This document shows positions 1 through 8,396 of a DNA stretch of 28,005 nucleotides, piece by piece. This stretch comes from Lentisphaeria bacterium UBA1791 (GTDB lineage Bacteria > Verrucomicrobiota > Lentisphaeria > Victivallales > Victivallaceae), in the NCBI GenBank assembly GCA_002314455.1, contig DCFZ01000019.1, forward strand, positions 9,103 through 37,107, read 5' to 3'. Under the pieces are notes generated by a model. It had not been told where the DNA came from and did not search any database. It saw only the letters and a program-made list of their open reading frames with translations. How positions within the stretch are numbered: position 1 is the first letter of the stretch; each line of letters starts with the position of its first letter. Made by a program: the position numbers and the translations under genes.

Positions 1-70
1 AAGTACAAAATCCAGCCCGTGGCTGGTTGAGGGAGCCGCGAGGGGCGAAACCAGCCCCTCGTGATGTACT
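1..70. repeat. Dispersed palindromic repeat, copy 1 (window edge)
   Basis: The first 13 bases, AAGTACAAAATCC, recur at 10160-10172. In both places a short hairpin follows, then a larger one. Here hairpin A is CCAGCC-CGT-GGCTGG (12-26) and hairpin B is CGAGGGGC/GCCCCTCG (39-46 with 54-61). AGTAC (2-6) and GTACT (66-70) could close the whole as an outer arm, giving a three-way-junction-like fold. The element begins at the window edge, so its true end is unknown. It lies just downstream of the IclR-type gene. No coding potential is evident. Confidence 0.6.
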
Positions 71-137
71 GACCGCGATCAAACGTCAATCCTGCGAGAG
101 GGCTCACGCCGCTCTCTTGTTGACGATGCGGTGAGAG

Positions 138-884
138 TTAAACTTCCGAGATCGTTTTTTCGCAACGTTTGGCGATTTCTTTCAGTACTTTGGCGGTTGC
201 GCGTTCTTTGGTGCCTTCGAAATCTTTGGAGCAGCCCATTGCTGTGATAGCCGCGATGATTTTGCCTTCGAAGCGCACTGGCACAGCCATTGCGGCGACA
301 GCCCAGCGGGTGCGTTGTACGTTGGCGAGCGCGTATCCTTCTTTCTGGCAATGTGCGACGGATTGGATCAGAATGTCCGGATTTTTCTTTTCATCCGTTG
401 CGCCGATGCTGTTGGCGCAAAGTTTTTTCAATTGTTCCGGTTTGCGGTCGGCGAGCAATGCCGCGCCCGTGGGGCCGTCGATCAGCGAGAAGGTCGAACC
501 GTTACTGCTCGACAACTGCATTCGTTCATGATCGGGGGCGACGTTGTATACTGTCACATGGTGCAAATTGCCGCAGGCGATGCTCAATTTGGCGAAAAGC
601 CCTGTTTCTTCCGGTATCTCGGCGATGATATCGCGTACCGCTTCCATACGTGCGACGTCGCGGTTGAAAAAGGAAAGCAACGGCAACATTCCGCCGCCGA
701 GCATATAGCTTGTATCCTTTTTCTTGACGACCCACCCCTCGGCGAGCAATGTGCACAAGATCCGGTAGGTCGTGCTCATTGTGATTTTGAGCTTTTTGCT
801 CAATTCAACTTGCGTGTAATTTTTTTCGGAAAGTTGATGGATCAGTTGCAGTGCCTTGTAGAGAGACGGAATGATGTTATTCAT
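138..884 (-). CDS. IclR-family transcriptional regulator
   Basis: This 248-residue protein has the IclR layout: an N-terminal winged helix-turn-helix (about residues 5-70, with a recognition-helix region around STTYRILCTLLAEGW) and a C-terminal effector-binding domain (about 80-245, including the DGPTGAALLA and ALANVQRTRWAVAAMAVPV stretches). The length is normal for the family. The start is set by AAAGGAG nine bases upstream of the ATG, below a good promoter. It is transcribed alone. Its effector and targets cannot be read from the sequence. IclR proteins usually control nearby catabolic or transport genes, and any such target would lie outside the window, to the left. The family call is firm; the target is unknown. 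Confidence 0.9.
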   Translation of the reverse strand: MNNIIPSLYKALQLIHQLSEKNYTQVELSKKLKITMSTTYRILCTLLAEGWVVKKKDTSYMLGGGMLPLLSFFNRDVARMEAVRDIIAEIPEETGLFAKLSIACGNLHHVTVYNVAPDHERMQLSSSNGSTFSLIDGPTGAALLADRKPEQLKKLCANSIGATDEKKNPDILIQSVAHCQKEGYALANVQRTRWAVAAMAVPVRFEGKIIAAITAMGCSKDFEGTKERATAKVLKEIAKRCEKTISEV

Positions 885-944
885 AACGTAAATCTCCTTT
901 CATCAATGAGTTTTGCGGAGACACCTTTTTTCTCTTCAACGGCT

Positions 945-972
945 AATATACCATGAAAAACAAAATTGTCAA
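945..972 (-). promoter_or_regulatory. Promoter of the IclR-type gene
   Basis: Reading the minus strand, TTGACA (972-967) is followed after 16 bases by TATATT (950-945). It is about 60 bases upstream of the ATG. It matches the TTGaca/TATATT pattern of the other promoters in this window. Confidence 0.7.
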
Positions 973-1025
973 GCTTTTTTTAACAATATCGCCTTTAAAA
1001 TAAGAAAAAAAGAGCGTTTTGTGCC

Positions 1026-1057
1026 AAAAAAAGAGGGAGCGCGTGGTGCGCTCCCTC
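1026..1057 (-). terminator. Rho-independent terminator of the xseB-ended operon
   Basis: A perfect 10-bp stem, GAGGGAGCGC with GCGCTCCCTC (1033-1042 and 1048-1057), has a 5-base loop. On the minus strand it is followed directly by seven T's (complement of 1026-1032). It sits about 20 bases past the xseB stop and separates the long LPS operon from the IclR promoter. Confidence 0.9.
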
Positions 1058-1078
1058 GGTTTCGGAATTCGCAAGTGC

Positions 1079-1369
1079 TTATCCCTTAAAATTTTCCCAC
1101 TGCGGACCATTTCCCGCATTGCCAGTGAGAATCTGGACTTTTTGTTCAAGCTGATCGAGCCGGGTACGGCAAACTTTGGCGAGTTTGCCGCCTTCCTCGT
1201 AAGCCGTCATCAGCTTTTCCAATGGCAACTGACCGGTTTCCATTTTGCGGACAAGCGCTTCCAGACGGCTGAGCGCCTCCTCGAAAGAAAGCTCGTCCTT
1301 TTGGGCAACCTTTTCTGCCGCCGGGGCATCCGCCGCTTGCGCGGCATCGGGAAACAGTGAATCGCCCAT
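1079..1369 (-). CDS. xseB: Exodeoxyribonuclease VII small subunit
   Basis: A 96-residue protein. Its core has the XseB signature: LSFEEALSRLEALVRKMETG, then LPLEKLMTAYEEGGKLAKVC and a Leu-rich helix ending in LEQKVQIL. XseB is the small helical subunit of exonuclease VII, which degrades single-stranded DNA with XseA; the catalytic large subunit is not in this window. An Asp/Ala-rich leader of about 25 residues precedes the conserved part. The ATG is two bases after the ddh stop, so translation is probably coupled. The reading frame stays open further upstream, but that extension is Arg/Pro-rich antisense-like sequence overlapping ddh and was discarded. It is the last gene before the terminator. 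Confidence 0.9.
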   Translation of the reverse strand: MGDSLFPDAAQAADAPAAEKVAQKDELSFEEALSRLEALVRKMETGQLPLEKLMTAYEEGGKLAKVCRTRLDQLEQKVQILTGNAGNGPQWENFKG

Positions 1370-1371
1370 TC

Positions 1372-2370
1372 TTACATCCAGTGCTTCAAAAGTTCCATGC
1401 GATCCAGCGGCGAGAAGTAAGTCGCCGGGATGTCGAGGATCGTGAACGCCCCGCTTTTCTTTTCGGCGGCGAGACGCGCGGCGGCGCGGGCGTGGGCGAC
1501 GAGGACATTGGCGGTCGCTTCCGGATTGCTGCCCCAGACGCAACGGTATTCCGCGAGCGCGGGCGTGCCTTTTGCCGTTTCGCCGGCGGTGATGACCAGC
1601 CCGTCATGGGGGAATCCTTTGCAGCGTTCATTCAATTCCGCCTGCGAAACGAAATTGATCGTCGTATCGTACGGGGCGAAATAGCCGGGCATTTCGACGA
1701 TCTTTTTGGTCACTTCGGCGGGATCGGCGTCGGGCGCGAGCACGACGAAACATTCGCGTGTGTGCATATCGCCCGGTTCAAACGCCGGATTTTCACCGCG
1801 GCGGACGCGTTCGACCGCTTCCGGGATCGCGTGGGTGAACTGGCGGGCGTCGACGACCCCCGGAATGGTGCGCAACGCATCGCTGTGACCCATGCTGAGT
1901 CCGCCGGCGGCGCCCAAACCGTAGAAGCCGTAGGCGCGGCTGCCGGGCATAAAAGCTCCGCCGAGCACGCGTTCCAGCGAAAAGATTCCGGGATCCCAGC
2001 CAGTCGACATGATCGCGACGTGATTCGCCTTGACCGCGGCGGTGTTGAGCGCCTCGTAGTATTGCGGAATCTGGCTGTGGTTGTCAAAGCTGTCGACGGT
2101 GTTGACGTACTGGCAGAGCGCCGGGCCCTGTTTGGGCAGATCGGCTTTGGAGCCGCCGCACAGAATCGCCACGTCGGGGCGCAGTTCCTTGACCCACGCG
2201 TCGGCATCGGCGATCGGCAGAACCGGCAGGTCGCTGATTTCCTTTTTGACGCGGTCGACGTTGCGGCTGACGATGCCGCAAAGTTCCATGTCGGGTTGTT
2301 TGTTCAGCGAAAGGCGCACGCCGCGCCCGACGTTGCCGTATCCGGCAATCATCACACGAATTTTGCTCAT
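1372..2370 (-). CDS. ddh: meso-diaminopimelate D-dehydrogenase
   Basis: This 332-residue protein resembles NADPH-dependent meso-DAP dehydrogenase (about 320 residues in Corynebacterium). Visible features are the Rossmann turn GYGNVGRG near residue 10, VDSFDNHSQIP near 92, STGWDPGIFSLERV near 121 and GAAGGLSMGHSDALRTIPGV near 153. In the family it makes meso-DAP from tetrahydrodipicolinate in one reductive amination, bypassing the succinylase or acetylase routes and supplying both lysine and peptidoglycan. A strong AAGGAG precedes the ATG. It follows the LptC/A-like gene after 36 bases and is almost contiguous with xseB, so it probably belongs to the same operon and links DAP supply to envelope genes. 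Confidence 0.9.
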   Translation of the reverse strand: MSKIRVMIAGYGNVGRGVRLSLNKQPDMELCGIVSRNVDRVKKEISDLPVLPIADADAWVKELRPDVAILCGGSKADLPKQGPALCQYVNTVDSFDNHSQIPQYYEALNTAAVKANHVAIMSTGWDPGIFSLERVLGGAFMPGSRAYGFYGLGAAGGLSMGHSDALRTIPGVVDARQFTHAIPEAVERVRRGENPAFEPGDMHTRECFVVLAPDADPAEVTKKIVEMPGYFAPYDTTINFVSQAELNERCKGFPHDGLVITAGETAKGTPALAEYRCVWGSNPEATANVLVAHARAAARLAAEKKSGAFTILDIPATYFSPLDRMELLKHWM

Positions 2371-2406
2371 TTTTCTCCTTCACTCACCCATTTGCCGGGT
2401 GTTTTT

Positions 2407-4875
2407 TTACAATTCCGGGATCGGCTCGGGATCGACTTCAGAATAGACGATTTTACCCGGACGGGATTCGCCGGTGAACCGTTCGCGGTCAAGCGAATAA
2501 CGGATCTTTTCACATTTCTGCAACCTGCCGTCGCCGCGGATGCGGCAATACTTGCCCTCGTCGCAGGTGATGATAAAGCTCTTTTGTTCGACCGAGTAAA
2601 GTCCGTGATCGCCCTCGGCGCGCACCAGTTTTTCTTCGTTCTGGCGGCTGGTGACGGTGACGTCCGTTTCGCAGATGATCTTTTCCAATTCGTTGTCGTC
2701 GTTGAGCATCACGTGCGACGGCGCGTAGGATTCGCTGTTGACCAGTTCAAACGGATCGGCGTCGGGATCGACGACTTGTTTGGCGAGCTTCGCCTTTTTC
2801 TTGCCGATGATGTACATGTCGCGGCAGGTGAGTTTCGTCGTATCGTCGCGGACGATGACGTTGCCGTGCAATTCCGTATTGTTGGTGGCGACGTCGCTGA
2901 TCATTTTATCCGCGAAAAAGCGCCGTCCGGCGCGTCCGTCGCTGCCCAGCGCGCCGAACATCGCCGTATGATTGCTCGTTTCGCTCGTCGTACCGATGAC
3001 GTGACCTTCGGCGACGAGGCTTGAAAGTTCCGATTTTCCGGAGTGGAAAAGCCCCTTGGTTGCCGGCGCTCCGAGCGCCGACGTCGCGAAGCGGAAGGTC
3101 AGTTTGTCGCAATCAAGCGTCGATTTCGGATCGACCATCTTGACGTGATCGATCGCGACGGCGTGATCGAGTTTCAGACTGCCGCCGTTCTGCCCGATGA
3201 CGCGGTCGCTCTGCCCCGGTTCGGCGGGCGTGAGGAAAAGTTCCAGTTTGTCGCTGGTCAAAACGCCCGCCTTGTCGGCGATGTGAACTGCCCCCGTGAA
3301 AAGGATGTAATTGCGGTCGCGGTAGAAGTCGGCGCGATCGGCGGTGAGCGTACTTTCCGGCGCTCCGTCGGCGTCGAAGCCGCTGTAAAGCCGGACTTTG
3401 CGCGGTTCCTGACCCTTGGCAGTCGGCTTGACGGTGAGGGTGATGATATTGGTCGTGAGATCGTGCACCAGATGGTCGGTGTAGAGTTTCTGCATCGCCT
3501 TGACCTGCTTGCCGGGCGCGGGCGCTTCGTCGTAAACGGTGCCGACCACCTCGTCTTCGCACACGACGCGCGCAAGTTGGGAAGCGCCTTTGTTGATCGG
3601 CGTCGTCTTGCCTTCGCCCGTTTGGAAGTAGAGCGTCATCTTTTTGCAGTCGAGCACGCTTTTGTCGTCGACCATATGGACGTTGCCCAGCGCGACGGCG
3701 CGTTCGATTTTCTGCCCGGAACCGCCGCCGATGATGCGGTCGGAATCCTCTTTGGTCGCGCGCGAAAGATAAATTTCCAGCTTGTCGCAGTCGATGGTGC
3801 CGTCGGCGTCGACGGCGTGGACGTTGCCGTAAAAGAGCACGTAGTCGCGACTGCGGTAGATCTCGGCGTGGTCGGCGGTGAGAGTTCCTTCGATTTTGCC
3901 GGTTTCCGGATTGATCGAGATCAGTTTGATCTGCGCGAGCGTGCCGCCTTTTTGCGTCGGGTCGACGGAAAGGGTGATCTTGTTGCGCATAAGATCGTAA
4001 TGCAAGTGGTCGGCAAAGGCCTGTTGCGTTTTGCCGTCTTTCATCACGACATCGCCGTCGGCGAGAATGAAGTGAATGCCGGACTGCGAACCGGCGAGTC
4101 TGGGCGTTTCGGCTTTTTCCTCCGGCTTGGCTGCGGCTTGGGCAGTTTTGCCGGCTTCTTTTTCCGGCGGCTCATAGCCGCGCCCGAGGAAAATCGTCAT
4201 GCGTTCGCCGTCGAGCGTCGTTTCGCCTTCGCGGACATGGGCGTCGCCGACCAGCAGGATCTGGTGTTTGGCGTTGTCGATCAGCAACGTATCGCCGGTC
4301 GCCGTCATAAAACGGTATTCGGCGGGGACGGGTTCGTGGTCGCGCAGAATCCGCCCGACGTCGCTCGAAGCGGGGCGCATCACGACGTCGATGTTGCTGT
4401 TGACCTGGATCGTATGGCGGTTGAAGTCCGCGACGAAGCCGATCCCGTTGAGGTCGATCGTCGGACTGCGGAAGTAGACGCGTTCACCCCCGTAGCAACG
4501 GCGGGTTTTCTGATCGACGTCGCCGCGCCGGGTGACCATGACGCCGTCGCTGTAAAAGATGCGTTCCTTCCAGAAAGCAAGGATTTCCGCCAGCGGCGCG
4601 TCGAGTTGATAGGGCTGGGTTCTCCAGCCGTCGCCGATCTTGTCGACGTCCGCGTCGGGGCGGATGATGTTGAGGACGATGCCGTCGCCGTTGAGGATGA
4701 GTCCGTTGCGCTTGCCGTGCTCGGCAAAGATGATCATCTGCAGATCGCGGTCCTGATAGACCGGAATCTTGGCGTTGGAAAAGCTCAACCCCTTGAGCGT
4801 GTCAAAGTTGTCGTTGGCGGCAAAGAGTGCACAACCGGCGAGAACGATCGGCAAAATGGCAGAAAGTTTTTTCAT
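2407..4875 (-). CDS. lptA: Large LptC/LptA (OstA)-like periplasmic LPS transport protein
   Basis: An 822-residue exported protein. The start MKKLSAILPIVLAGC has a possible lipobox (LAGC, Cys15). Residues about 25-175 look LptC-like: short beta-strands with YSDGVMVTRRGDV. The rest is built of OstA/LptA-type strands (DGERMTIFL, ADHLHYDL, CDKLEIYL). Two tandem repeats of about 178 residues are clear: TLTADHAEIYRSRDYVLF (331) against TLTADRADFYRDRNYILF (509), HLHYDL (290) against HLVHDL (468), MVDDKSVLDC (401) against MVDPKSTLDC (580). A partial third follows to about 680. Escherichia coli LptA is only about 185 residues, so this one could span more of the periplasm by itself. It overlaps kdsC by an ATGA and has no strong ribosome site of its own. 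The OstA assignment is firm; the LptC fusion is inferred. Confidence 0.8.
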   Translation of the reverse strand: MKKLSAILPIVLAGCALFAANDNFDTLKGLSFSNAKIPVYQDRDLQMIIFAEHGKRNGLILNGDGIVLNIIRPDADVDKIGDGWRTQPYQLDAPLAEILAFWKERIFYSDGVMVTRRGDVDQKTRRCYGGERVYFRSPTIDLNGIGFVADFNRHTIQVNSNIDVVMRPASSDVGRILRDHEPVPAEYRFMTATGDTLLIDNAKHQILLVGDAHVREGETTLDGERMTIFLGRGYEPPEKEAGKTAQAAAKPEEKAETPRLAGSQSGIHFILADGDVVMKDGKTQQAFADHLHYDLMRNKITLSVDPTQKGGTLAQIKLISINPETGKIEGTLTADHAEIYRSRDYVLFYGNVHAVDADGTIDCDKLEIYLSRATKEDSDRIIGGGSGQKIERAVALGNVHMVDDKSVLDCKKMTLYFQTGEGKTTPINKGASQLARVVCEDEVVGTVYDEAPAPGKQVKAMQKLYTDHLVHDLTTNIITLTVKPTAKGQEPRKVRLYSGFDADGAPESTLTADRADFYRDRNYILFTGAVHIADKAGVLTSDKLELFLTPAEPGQSDRVIGQNGGSLKLDHAVAIDHVKMVDPKSTLDCDKLTFRFATSALGAPATKGLFHSGKSELSSLVAEGHVIGTTSETSNHTAMFGALGSDGRAGRRFFADKMISDVATNNTELHGNVIVRDDTTKLTCRDMYIIGKKKAKLAKQVVDPDADPFELVNSESYAPSHVMLNDDNELEKIICETDVTVTSRQNEEKLVRAEGDHGLYSVEQKSFIITCDEGKYCRIRGDGRLQKCEKIRYSLDRERFTGESRPGKIVYSEVDPEPIPEL

Positions 4876-5390
4876 CGGCGGTACCGTTCGAGAATTTCGT
4901 CTAATTTACCCTGCTCCGCGAGCAAGCGGCGCATCGCTTCGCAGACGGCGCCGCAACCGCCGCGGTTTTGAGTGCGGAAATCGGCGGCTTCGTCGAGTTC
5001 GGGGACGCCGTCGGCAACCGCCACGGCGATGCCGCAACGGCGCATCACCGGCAGATCGATCACGTCGTCGCCGATGTAGAAACATTCGTCGGCATTCAAA
5101 TGGTATTCCTTGAGGATCTCCTCAAACGAAGCGAGTTTATCCGTGCAGTTTTCCTTGAGGAAAGTGATTCCCAACTCGTTGGCGCGCAAGGTGTTGGCTT
5201 TGCTTTTGCGCCCCGAGAGCCAGCCGACCATCAGCCCCGCGCGCATCGCGAGTTTCAGCCAGTGACCGTCGCGGTAGTGAAAGAATTTGATGAAATCCTC
5301 TGCGCCGTAGCCGACTCTGCCGTCGGTCAGCACACCGTCGATGTCGCAGATCACGAGTTTGATCTTTTTCCAGGCGTCAGATGAGATCAT
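4872..5390 (-). CDS. kdsC: 3-deoxy-D-manno-octulosonate 8-phosphate phosphatase
   Basis: The 172 residues match the compact, capless HAD phosphatase KdsC. Motif I is DIDGVLTDG (Asp16 and Asp18), motif II is WLSGRKS, motif III is the Lys in ENCTDK, and motif IV is GDDVIDLPVM. The tail GGCGAVCEA corresponds to the Gly-rich C-terminus that closes over the active site in KdsC tetramers. It removes phosphate from Kdo-8-P to give free Kdo in the cytoplasm. It overlaps kdsA upstream by 14 bases and the LptC/A-like gene downstream by 4. The upstream kdsA and kdsB make the pathway assignment secure. Confidence 0.93.
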   Translation of the reverse strand: MISSDAWKKIKLVICDIDGVLTDGRVGYGAEDFIKFFHYRDGHWLKLAMRAGLMVGWLSGRKSKANTLRANELGITFLKENCTDKLASFEEILKEYHLNADECFYIGDDVIDLPVMRRCGIAVAVADGVPELDEAADFRTQNRGGCGAVCEAMRRLLAEQGKLDEILERYRR

Positions 5391-6186
5391 AGATCGATTT
5401 TACCTTGCTGATGATCTTTTCGGCGAGCGCGAAATCAAGTGAATTGGGCCCGTCGGAAAGCGCTTTGTCGGGATTGGGGTGAACTTCACAGAAAAGCGCG
5501 TCGATGCCGACCGCCGCCGCCGCGCAGGCGAGCGGGGCGACGAACTCGCGCCGTCCGCCGGAACTCGTGCCGTTGCCGCCGGGCAACTGGACCGAGTGGG
5601 TCGCGTCAAAAACGACCGGCACGCCGAAATTGCGCATCGTCACGAGCGAACGCATGTCGACGACCAGATTGTGATATCCGAAACTGGTGCCGCGCTCGGT
5701 GAGAAGCACCTGATTGTTGTTCGCCAGGCGCACTTTTTCGATCGCCCCCGCCATGTCTTCCGGCGCCATGAACTGCCCCTTTTTGATGTTGACGGGCAAG
5801 CCGCTTTTGCCGGCGGCGTGCAGGAGATCGGTCTGGCGGCAGAGGAATGCCGGAATCTGCAGCATATCGACGTGTTGGGCGACTTCCGGCACGTCGCAGC
5901 TTTCGTGGACATCGGTGATGACGGGCACGTTGAACGTCGCTTTGACTTCGTCCAGATAGGCGAGCCCGTCGTGCAGACCGGGACCGCGGCGGCTGGTGCC
6001 GCTCGTGCGGTTCGCCTTGTCGTAGGAGGCTTTGAAAACGTAATTGACGTCAAGTTTCCGGCACAGATTGACGAGGAACTCCGCCACCGAAAGGCAGACG
6101 TCGCGGCTTTCCGCCATGCAGGGGCCTGCGATAATGGTCAACCGCTCTTCGCCGATGGCGAAATTGCCGACTTTAATGCTTTCCAT
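5377..6186 (-). CDS. kdsA: Kdo-8-phosphate synthase, metal-dependent type
   Basis: A 269-residue DAHP/KDO8P-synthase TIM barrel that condenses phosphoenolpyruvate with arabinose-5-phosphate. Motifs seen are IIAGPCMAESRD, FKASYDKANRTS, TDVHE, NIKKGQFMAP, DATHSVQLPGG and EVHPNPDKALSDGPN. The four metal ligands known from the Aquifex enzyme (Cys11, His185, Glu222, Asp233) are all here at a constant offset of 12: Cys23, His197, Glu234, Asp245. This is therefore the metal-dependent class, not the Escherichia coli class with Asn in place of Cys. The second of two adjacent ATGs was chosen because GGAG lies seven bases upstream; the first (6189) is also possible. It overlaps the end of kdsB by 14 bases. 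Confidence 0.94.
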   Translation of the reverse strand: MESIKVGNFAIGEERLTIIAGPCMAESRDVCLSVAEFLVNLCRKLDVNYVFKASYDKANRTSGTSRRGPGLHDGLAYLDEVKATFNVPVITDVHESCDVPEVAQHVDMLQIPAFLCRQTDLLHAAGKSGLPVNIKKGQFMAPEDMAGAIEKVRLANNNQVLLTERGTSFGYHNLVVDMRSLVTMRNFGVPVVFDATHSVQLPGGNGTSSGGRREFVAPLACAAAAVGIDALFCEVHPNPDKALSDGPNSLDFALAEKIISKVKSIYDLI

Positions 6187-6913
6187 CATTGAACTCCGCA
6201 AGTTTTTTCTCGGCGCGCGCAAGGTCGGACGGGGTGTCGACGCCGATGCTTTCCAGATCGGAAATCAGAACGCGGATCGAGATGTTGTTTTCCAAAGCCC
6301 GTAATTGCTCGAGTTTCTCGGAATTTTCCAGGATCCCGGCGGGCAATTTGACGAATTTTTCCAGAATGCCGCGGTAATAAGCGTAGATGCCCCAGTGCAG
6401 ATAAACCGGCGCGGCAACTCCGCCCGTGCGCACAAAGGGGATCTCGGCGCGGCTGAAATAGAGCGCGCGGCCGTCGACGCTCATCACGACTTTGACGTTG
6501 TCGGAGGTCATCTTTTCGCGGACGGCGGGGACGGCGACCGTCGCCATCTCAAAGGAGGCGTTGCTCCGCATCAAATCGATCAACGCGTCGATCACGCGGC
6601 TCGGCATCAGCGGCTCGTCGCCCTGAACATTGATGACGAGATCGTATTCCTTTGCCAATTGGCTGACCGCTTCGGCGATGCGGTCGGTGCCCGACGGGTG
6701 ATCGCTGCGCGTCATCACCGCGTTGCCGCCGAACGCCTTGACGGCGTTGAAAATACGTTCGTCGTCGGTCGCGACGAGCACGAGATCCGCCTTGGAGGCG
6801 CTGGCGCGCTCCCAGACGTGCTGGATCATCGGTTTGCCGGCGAGCATTGCCAGCGGTTTACCGGGAAAACGACTGCTCGCATAGCGGGCGGGAATGACGA
6901 TGACGCTTTTCAT
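6173..6913 (-). CDS. kdsB: CMP-Kdo synthetase (3-deoxy-manno-octulosonate cytidylyltransferase)
   Basis: The 246 residues show KdsB motifs in order: PARYASSRFPGKPLAMLAGK at the N-terminus (nucleotide binding), RSDHPSGTDRIAE, the metal-binding NVQGDEP, and LHWGIYAYYR followed by ENSEKLEQLRALE. It activates Kdo with CTP to CMP-Kdo, the donor for the first sugars of LPS core. The length is typical (about 248). It overlaps the stop of the heptose kinase gene by four bases and runs into kdsA, so kdsB-kdsA-kdsC is a translationally coupled block. Confidence 0.95.
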   Translation of the reverse strand: MKSVIVIPARYASSRFPGKPLAMLAGKPMIQHVWERASASKADLVLVATDDERIFNAVKAFGGNAVMTRSDHPSGTDRIAEAVSQLAKEYDLVINVQGDEPLMPSRVIDALIDLMRSNASFEMATVAVPAVREKMTSDNVKVVMSVDGRALYFSRAEIPFVRTGGVAAPVYLHWGIYAYYRGILEKFVKLPAGILENSEKLEQLRALENNISIRVLISDLESIGVDTPSDLARAEKKLAEFNDGKH

Positions 6914-7917
6914 GAAAGAGCCTCCAATTCGGCAATCAGTTCCTGTTTGTAGATCGGCGCGGTGCCGACTTTGCCGACGACGACGCCGGCGGCGCGGTTG
7001 GCAAGTTCAGCCGCCTGATAAGGCGTTGCGCCCGCACAAAGCGCGAGCGTGTAAGTCGAAATGACGGTGTCGCCGGCGCCGGAAACGTCGTAGACTTCGC
7101 GCGCCCGTGTCGGAATGACTTCGACCGTGCCGTCGGCAAAGAGCGCCATGCCCTGCGCGGCAAGCGAGATCAAAAGTTGTTTCGGCGCCCATTTTTCCGC
7201 GAGCGATTTTGCGACCAGTTGCAGATTTTCATCCTTTTGCGGCGTTTCGGCGACCGGCGTTTCCGGGATCCCCGCCATCGCAAAGGCTTCGCCCCGGTTG
7301 GGCTTCATCACCGTAATGTTTTTGACCGGCATCAGCCGCCCCGGTTTCGGGTCGAGCGCCGTGATGATGTTTTCCTTTGCCGCCGCATCGGCGATCTCGC
7401 GAACAAGTTCCGTCGAGAGCAAGCCCTTGGCGTAATCTTCAAAAATGATCGCGTCGATCTCGTGACCGGCAATGAGCTTGAGCAACGGCGCCCCCACCGC
7501 GTCGCGGATGCTCGAATCCAAAGCGGAAGTTTCCTCAAAGTCAACGCGCATCAACTGCTGATGGCCGGCGATGACGCGCCGCTTTTCCGTCGTACAGCGA
7601 CCCGGCGTCGCCACCAGATGCTGCGTGTCGATCCCGAGCTTGTGCATTTCCGCACAGAGCGTTTCGCCCGCCGCGTCGTTGCCGATCGCACCAAAGGCAA
7701 TCACCTTGCCGCCCAGCGTCGAAATGTTGCGCATCACATTGGCGGCGCCCCCCGGACAGGCGGTCTGTTTGCGGATGTTGACGACGGGAACCGGCGCTTC
7801 CGGCGAGATCCGCGTCGCCTGTCCCCAGAGATAAACGTCGAGCATCATATCGCCCAATACCGCAACCCGGCTGTTGGCAAAAGCATTGAGCAAGTCGAGA
7901 AAAGATCTATTTTCCAT
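6910..7917 (-). CDS. rfaE1: D-glycero-beta-D-manno-heptose 7-phosphate kinase (RfaE domain I only)
   Basis: A 335-residue PfkB-fold sugar kinase. The N-terminus VAVLGDMMLDVYLWG and the stretch RISPEAPVPVVN are typical of the RfaE/HldE kinase domain; CPGGAANVMRNI follows, then DPKPGR (189-194) and the catalytic GAGDT (280-284). It makes heptose-1,7-bisphosphate on the way to ADP-heptose. The adenylyltransferase domain that follows in Escherichia coli HldE is absent, so a separate HldC-type enzyme must exist elsewhere. The ATG at 7917 has AAGGAAG upstream and overlaps the previous gene by 11 bases. Confidence 0.9.
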   Translation of the reverse strand: MENRSFLDLLNAFANSRVAVLGDMMLDVYLWGQATRISPEAPVPVVNIRKQTACPGGAANVMRNISTLGGKVIAFGAIGNDAAGETLCAEMHKLGIDTQHLVATPGRCTTEKRRVIAGHQQLMRVDFEETSALDSSIRDAVGAPLLKLIAGHEIDAIIFEDYAKGLLSTELVREIADAAAKENIITALDPKPGRLMPVKNITVMKPNRGEAFAMAGIPETPVAETPQKDENLQLVAKSLAEKWAPKQLLISLAAQGMALFADGTVEVIPTRAREVYDVSGAGDTVISTYTLALCAGATPYQAAELANRAAGVVVGKVGTAPIYKQELIAELEALS

Positions 7918-8395
7918 GTTTCGCTTCCTTTTTGGGAATGACCGAATCAATATACCGCGTGGTGTTCAAGACGTTTTCCTGCGAGACCGAACCGCGTCCG
8001 GGCGGGGGCGTGGTCACTTTGGACATTTCCCGCACGCGCTGCCGCATCTCGGCGACGTCTTCCTTGGAAAGTTTTTTCAGATTGTCGCGCAGGAAATCCG
8101 CCATCTTGTCGGCGTCCCACTTGGCGACTTTCAATTCCGCAGTGTAAAGGTCGTTGCGCGAATTTTTGATGCGGCCGTTGAGCCCGTTGCGCAAACCGTC
8201 GAACTCGGCACGCAATTCCAACCGGGTTACTTCGTCCGCCATCGCGTTTTCCCTGCCGAGATACCACGGAATGCTGATCGCCAGCGCCACTTCGCCCGCA
8301 AGAATGAAAAAGAATGCGAAAAGCGCCAGCACTTGCACGTAGTCGCGCTTGAATTCCGCCGAAAGCTTCAAATCGTTGTATCGGGTTCGCGCCAT
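7907..8395 (-). CDS. Uncharacterised single-TM protein in the Kdo/heptose operon
   Basis: This 162-residue protein is not recognised. After a charged N-terminus (MARTRYNDLKLSAEFKRDY) there is one strongly hydrophobic helix at about residues 21-46 (VLALFAFFFILAGEVALAIS), then a highly charged, probably helical region (about 50-125, rich in Arg, Glu, Lys and Asp). A Pro/Gly hinge, TTPPPGRGS, precedes a short basic tail. This suggests a membrane anchor with the N-terminus inside and a coiled or helical outer domain. The chosen ATG follows the HAD stop by one base; an upstream in-frame extension is Arg-rich antisense-like sequence. Position suggests a role in LPS or envelope assembly, but nothing in the sequence shows one. 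Confidence 0.8.
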   Translation of the reverse strand: MARTRYNDLKLSAEFKRDYVQVLALFAFFFILAGEVALAISIPWYLGRENAMADEVTRLELRAEFDGLRNGLNGRIKNSRNDLYTAELKVAKWDADKMADFLRDNLKKLSKEDVAEMRQRVREMSKVTTPPPGRGSVSQENVLNTTRYIDSVIPKKEAKHGK

Positions 8396-8396
8396 C

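Noticed and set aside
2385..2408. CACCC/GGGTG hairpin followed by seven T's on the plus strand
   Set aside because: No plus-strand gene ends here; on the coding (minus) strand the A-run precedes the stem, so it cannot terminate the LPS operon. The stem is only five pairs.
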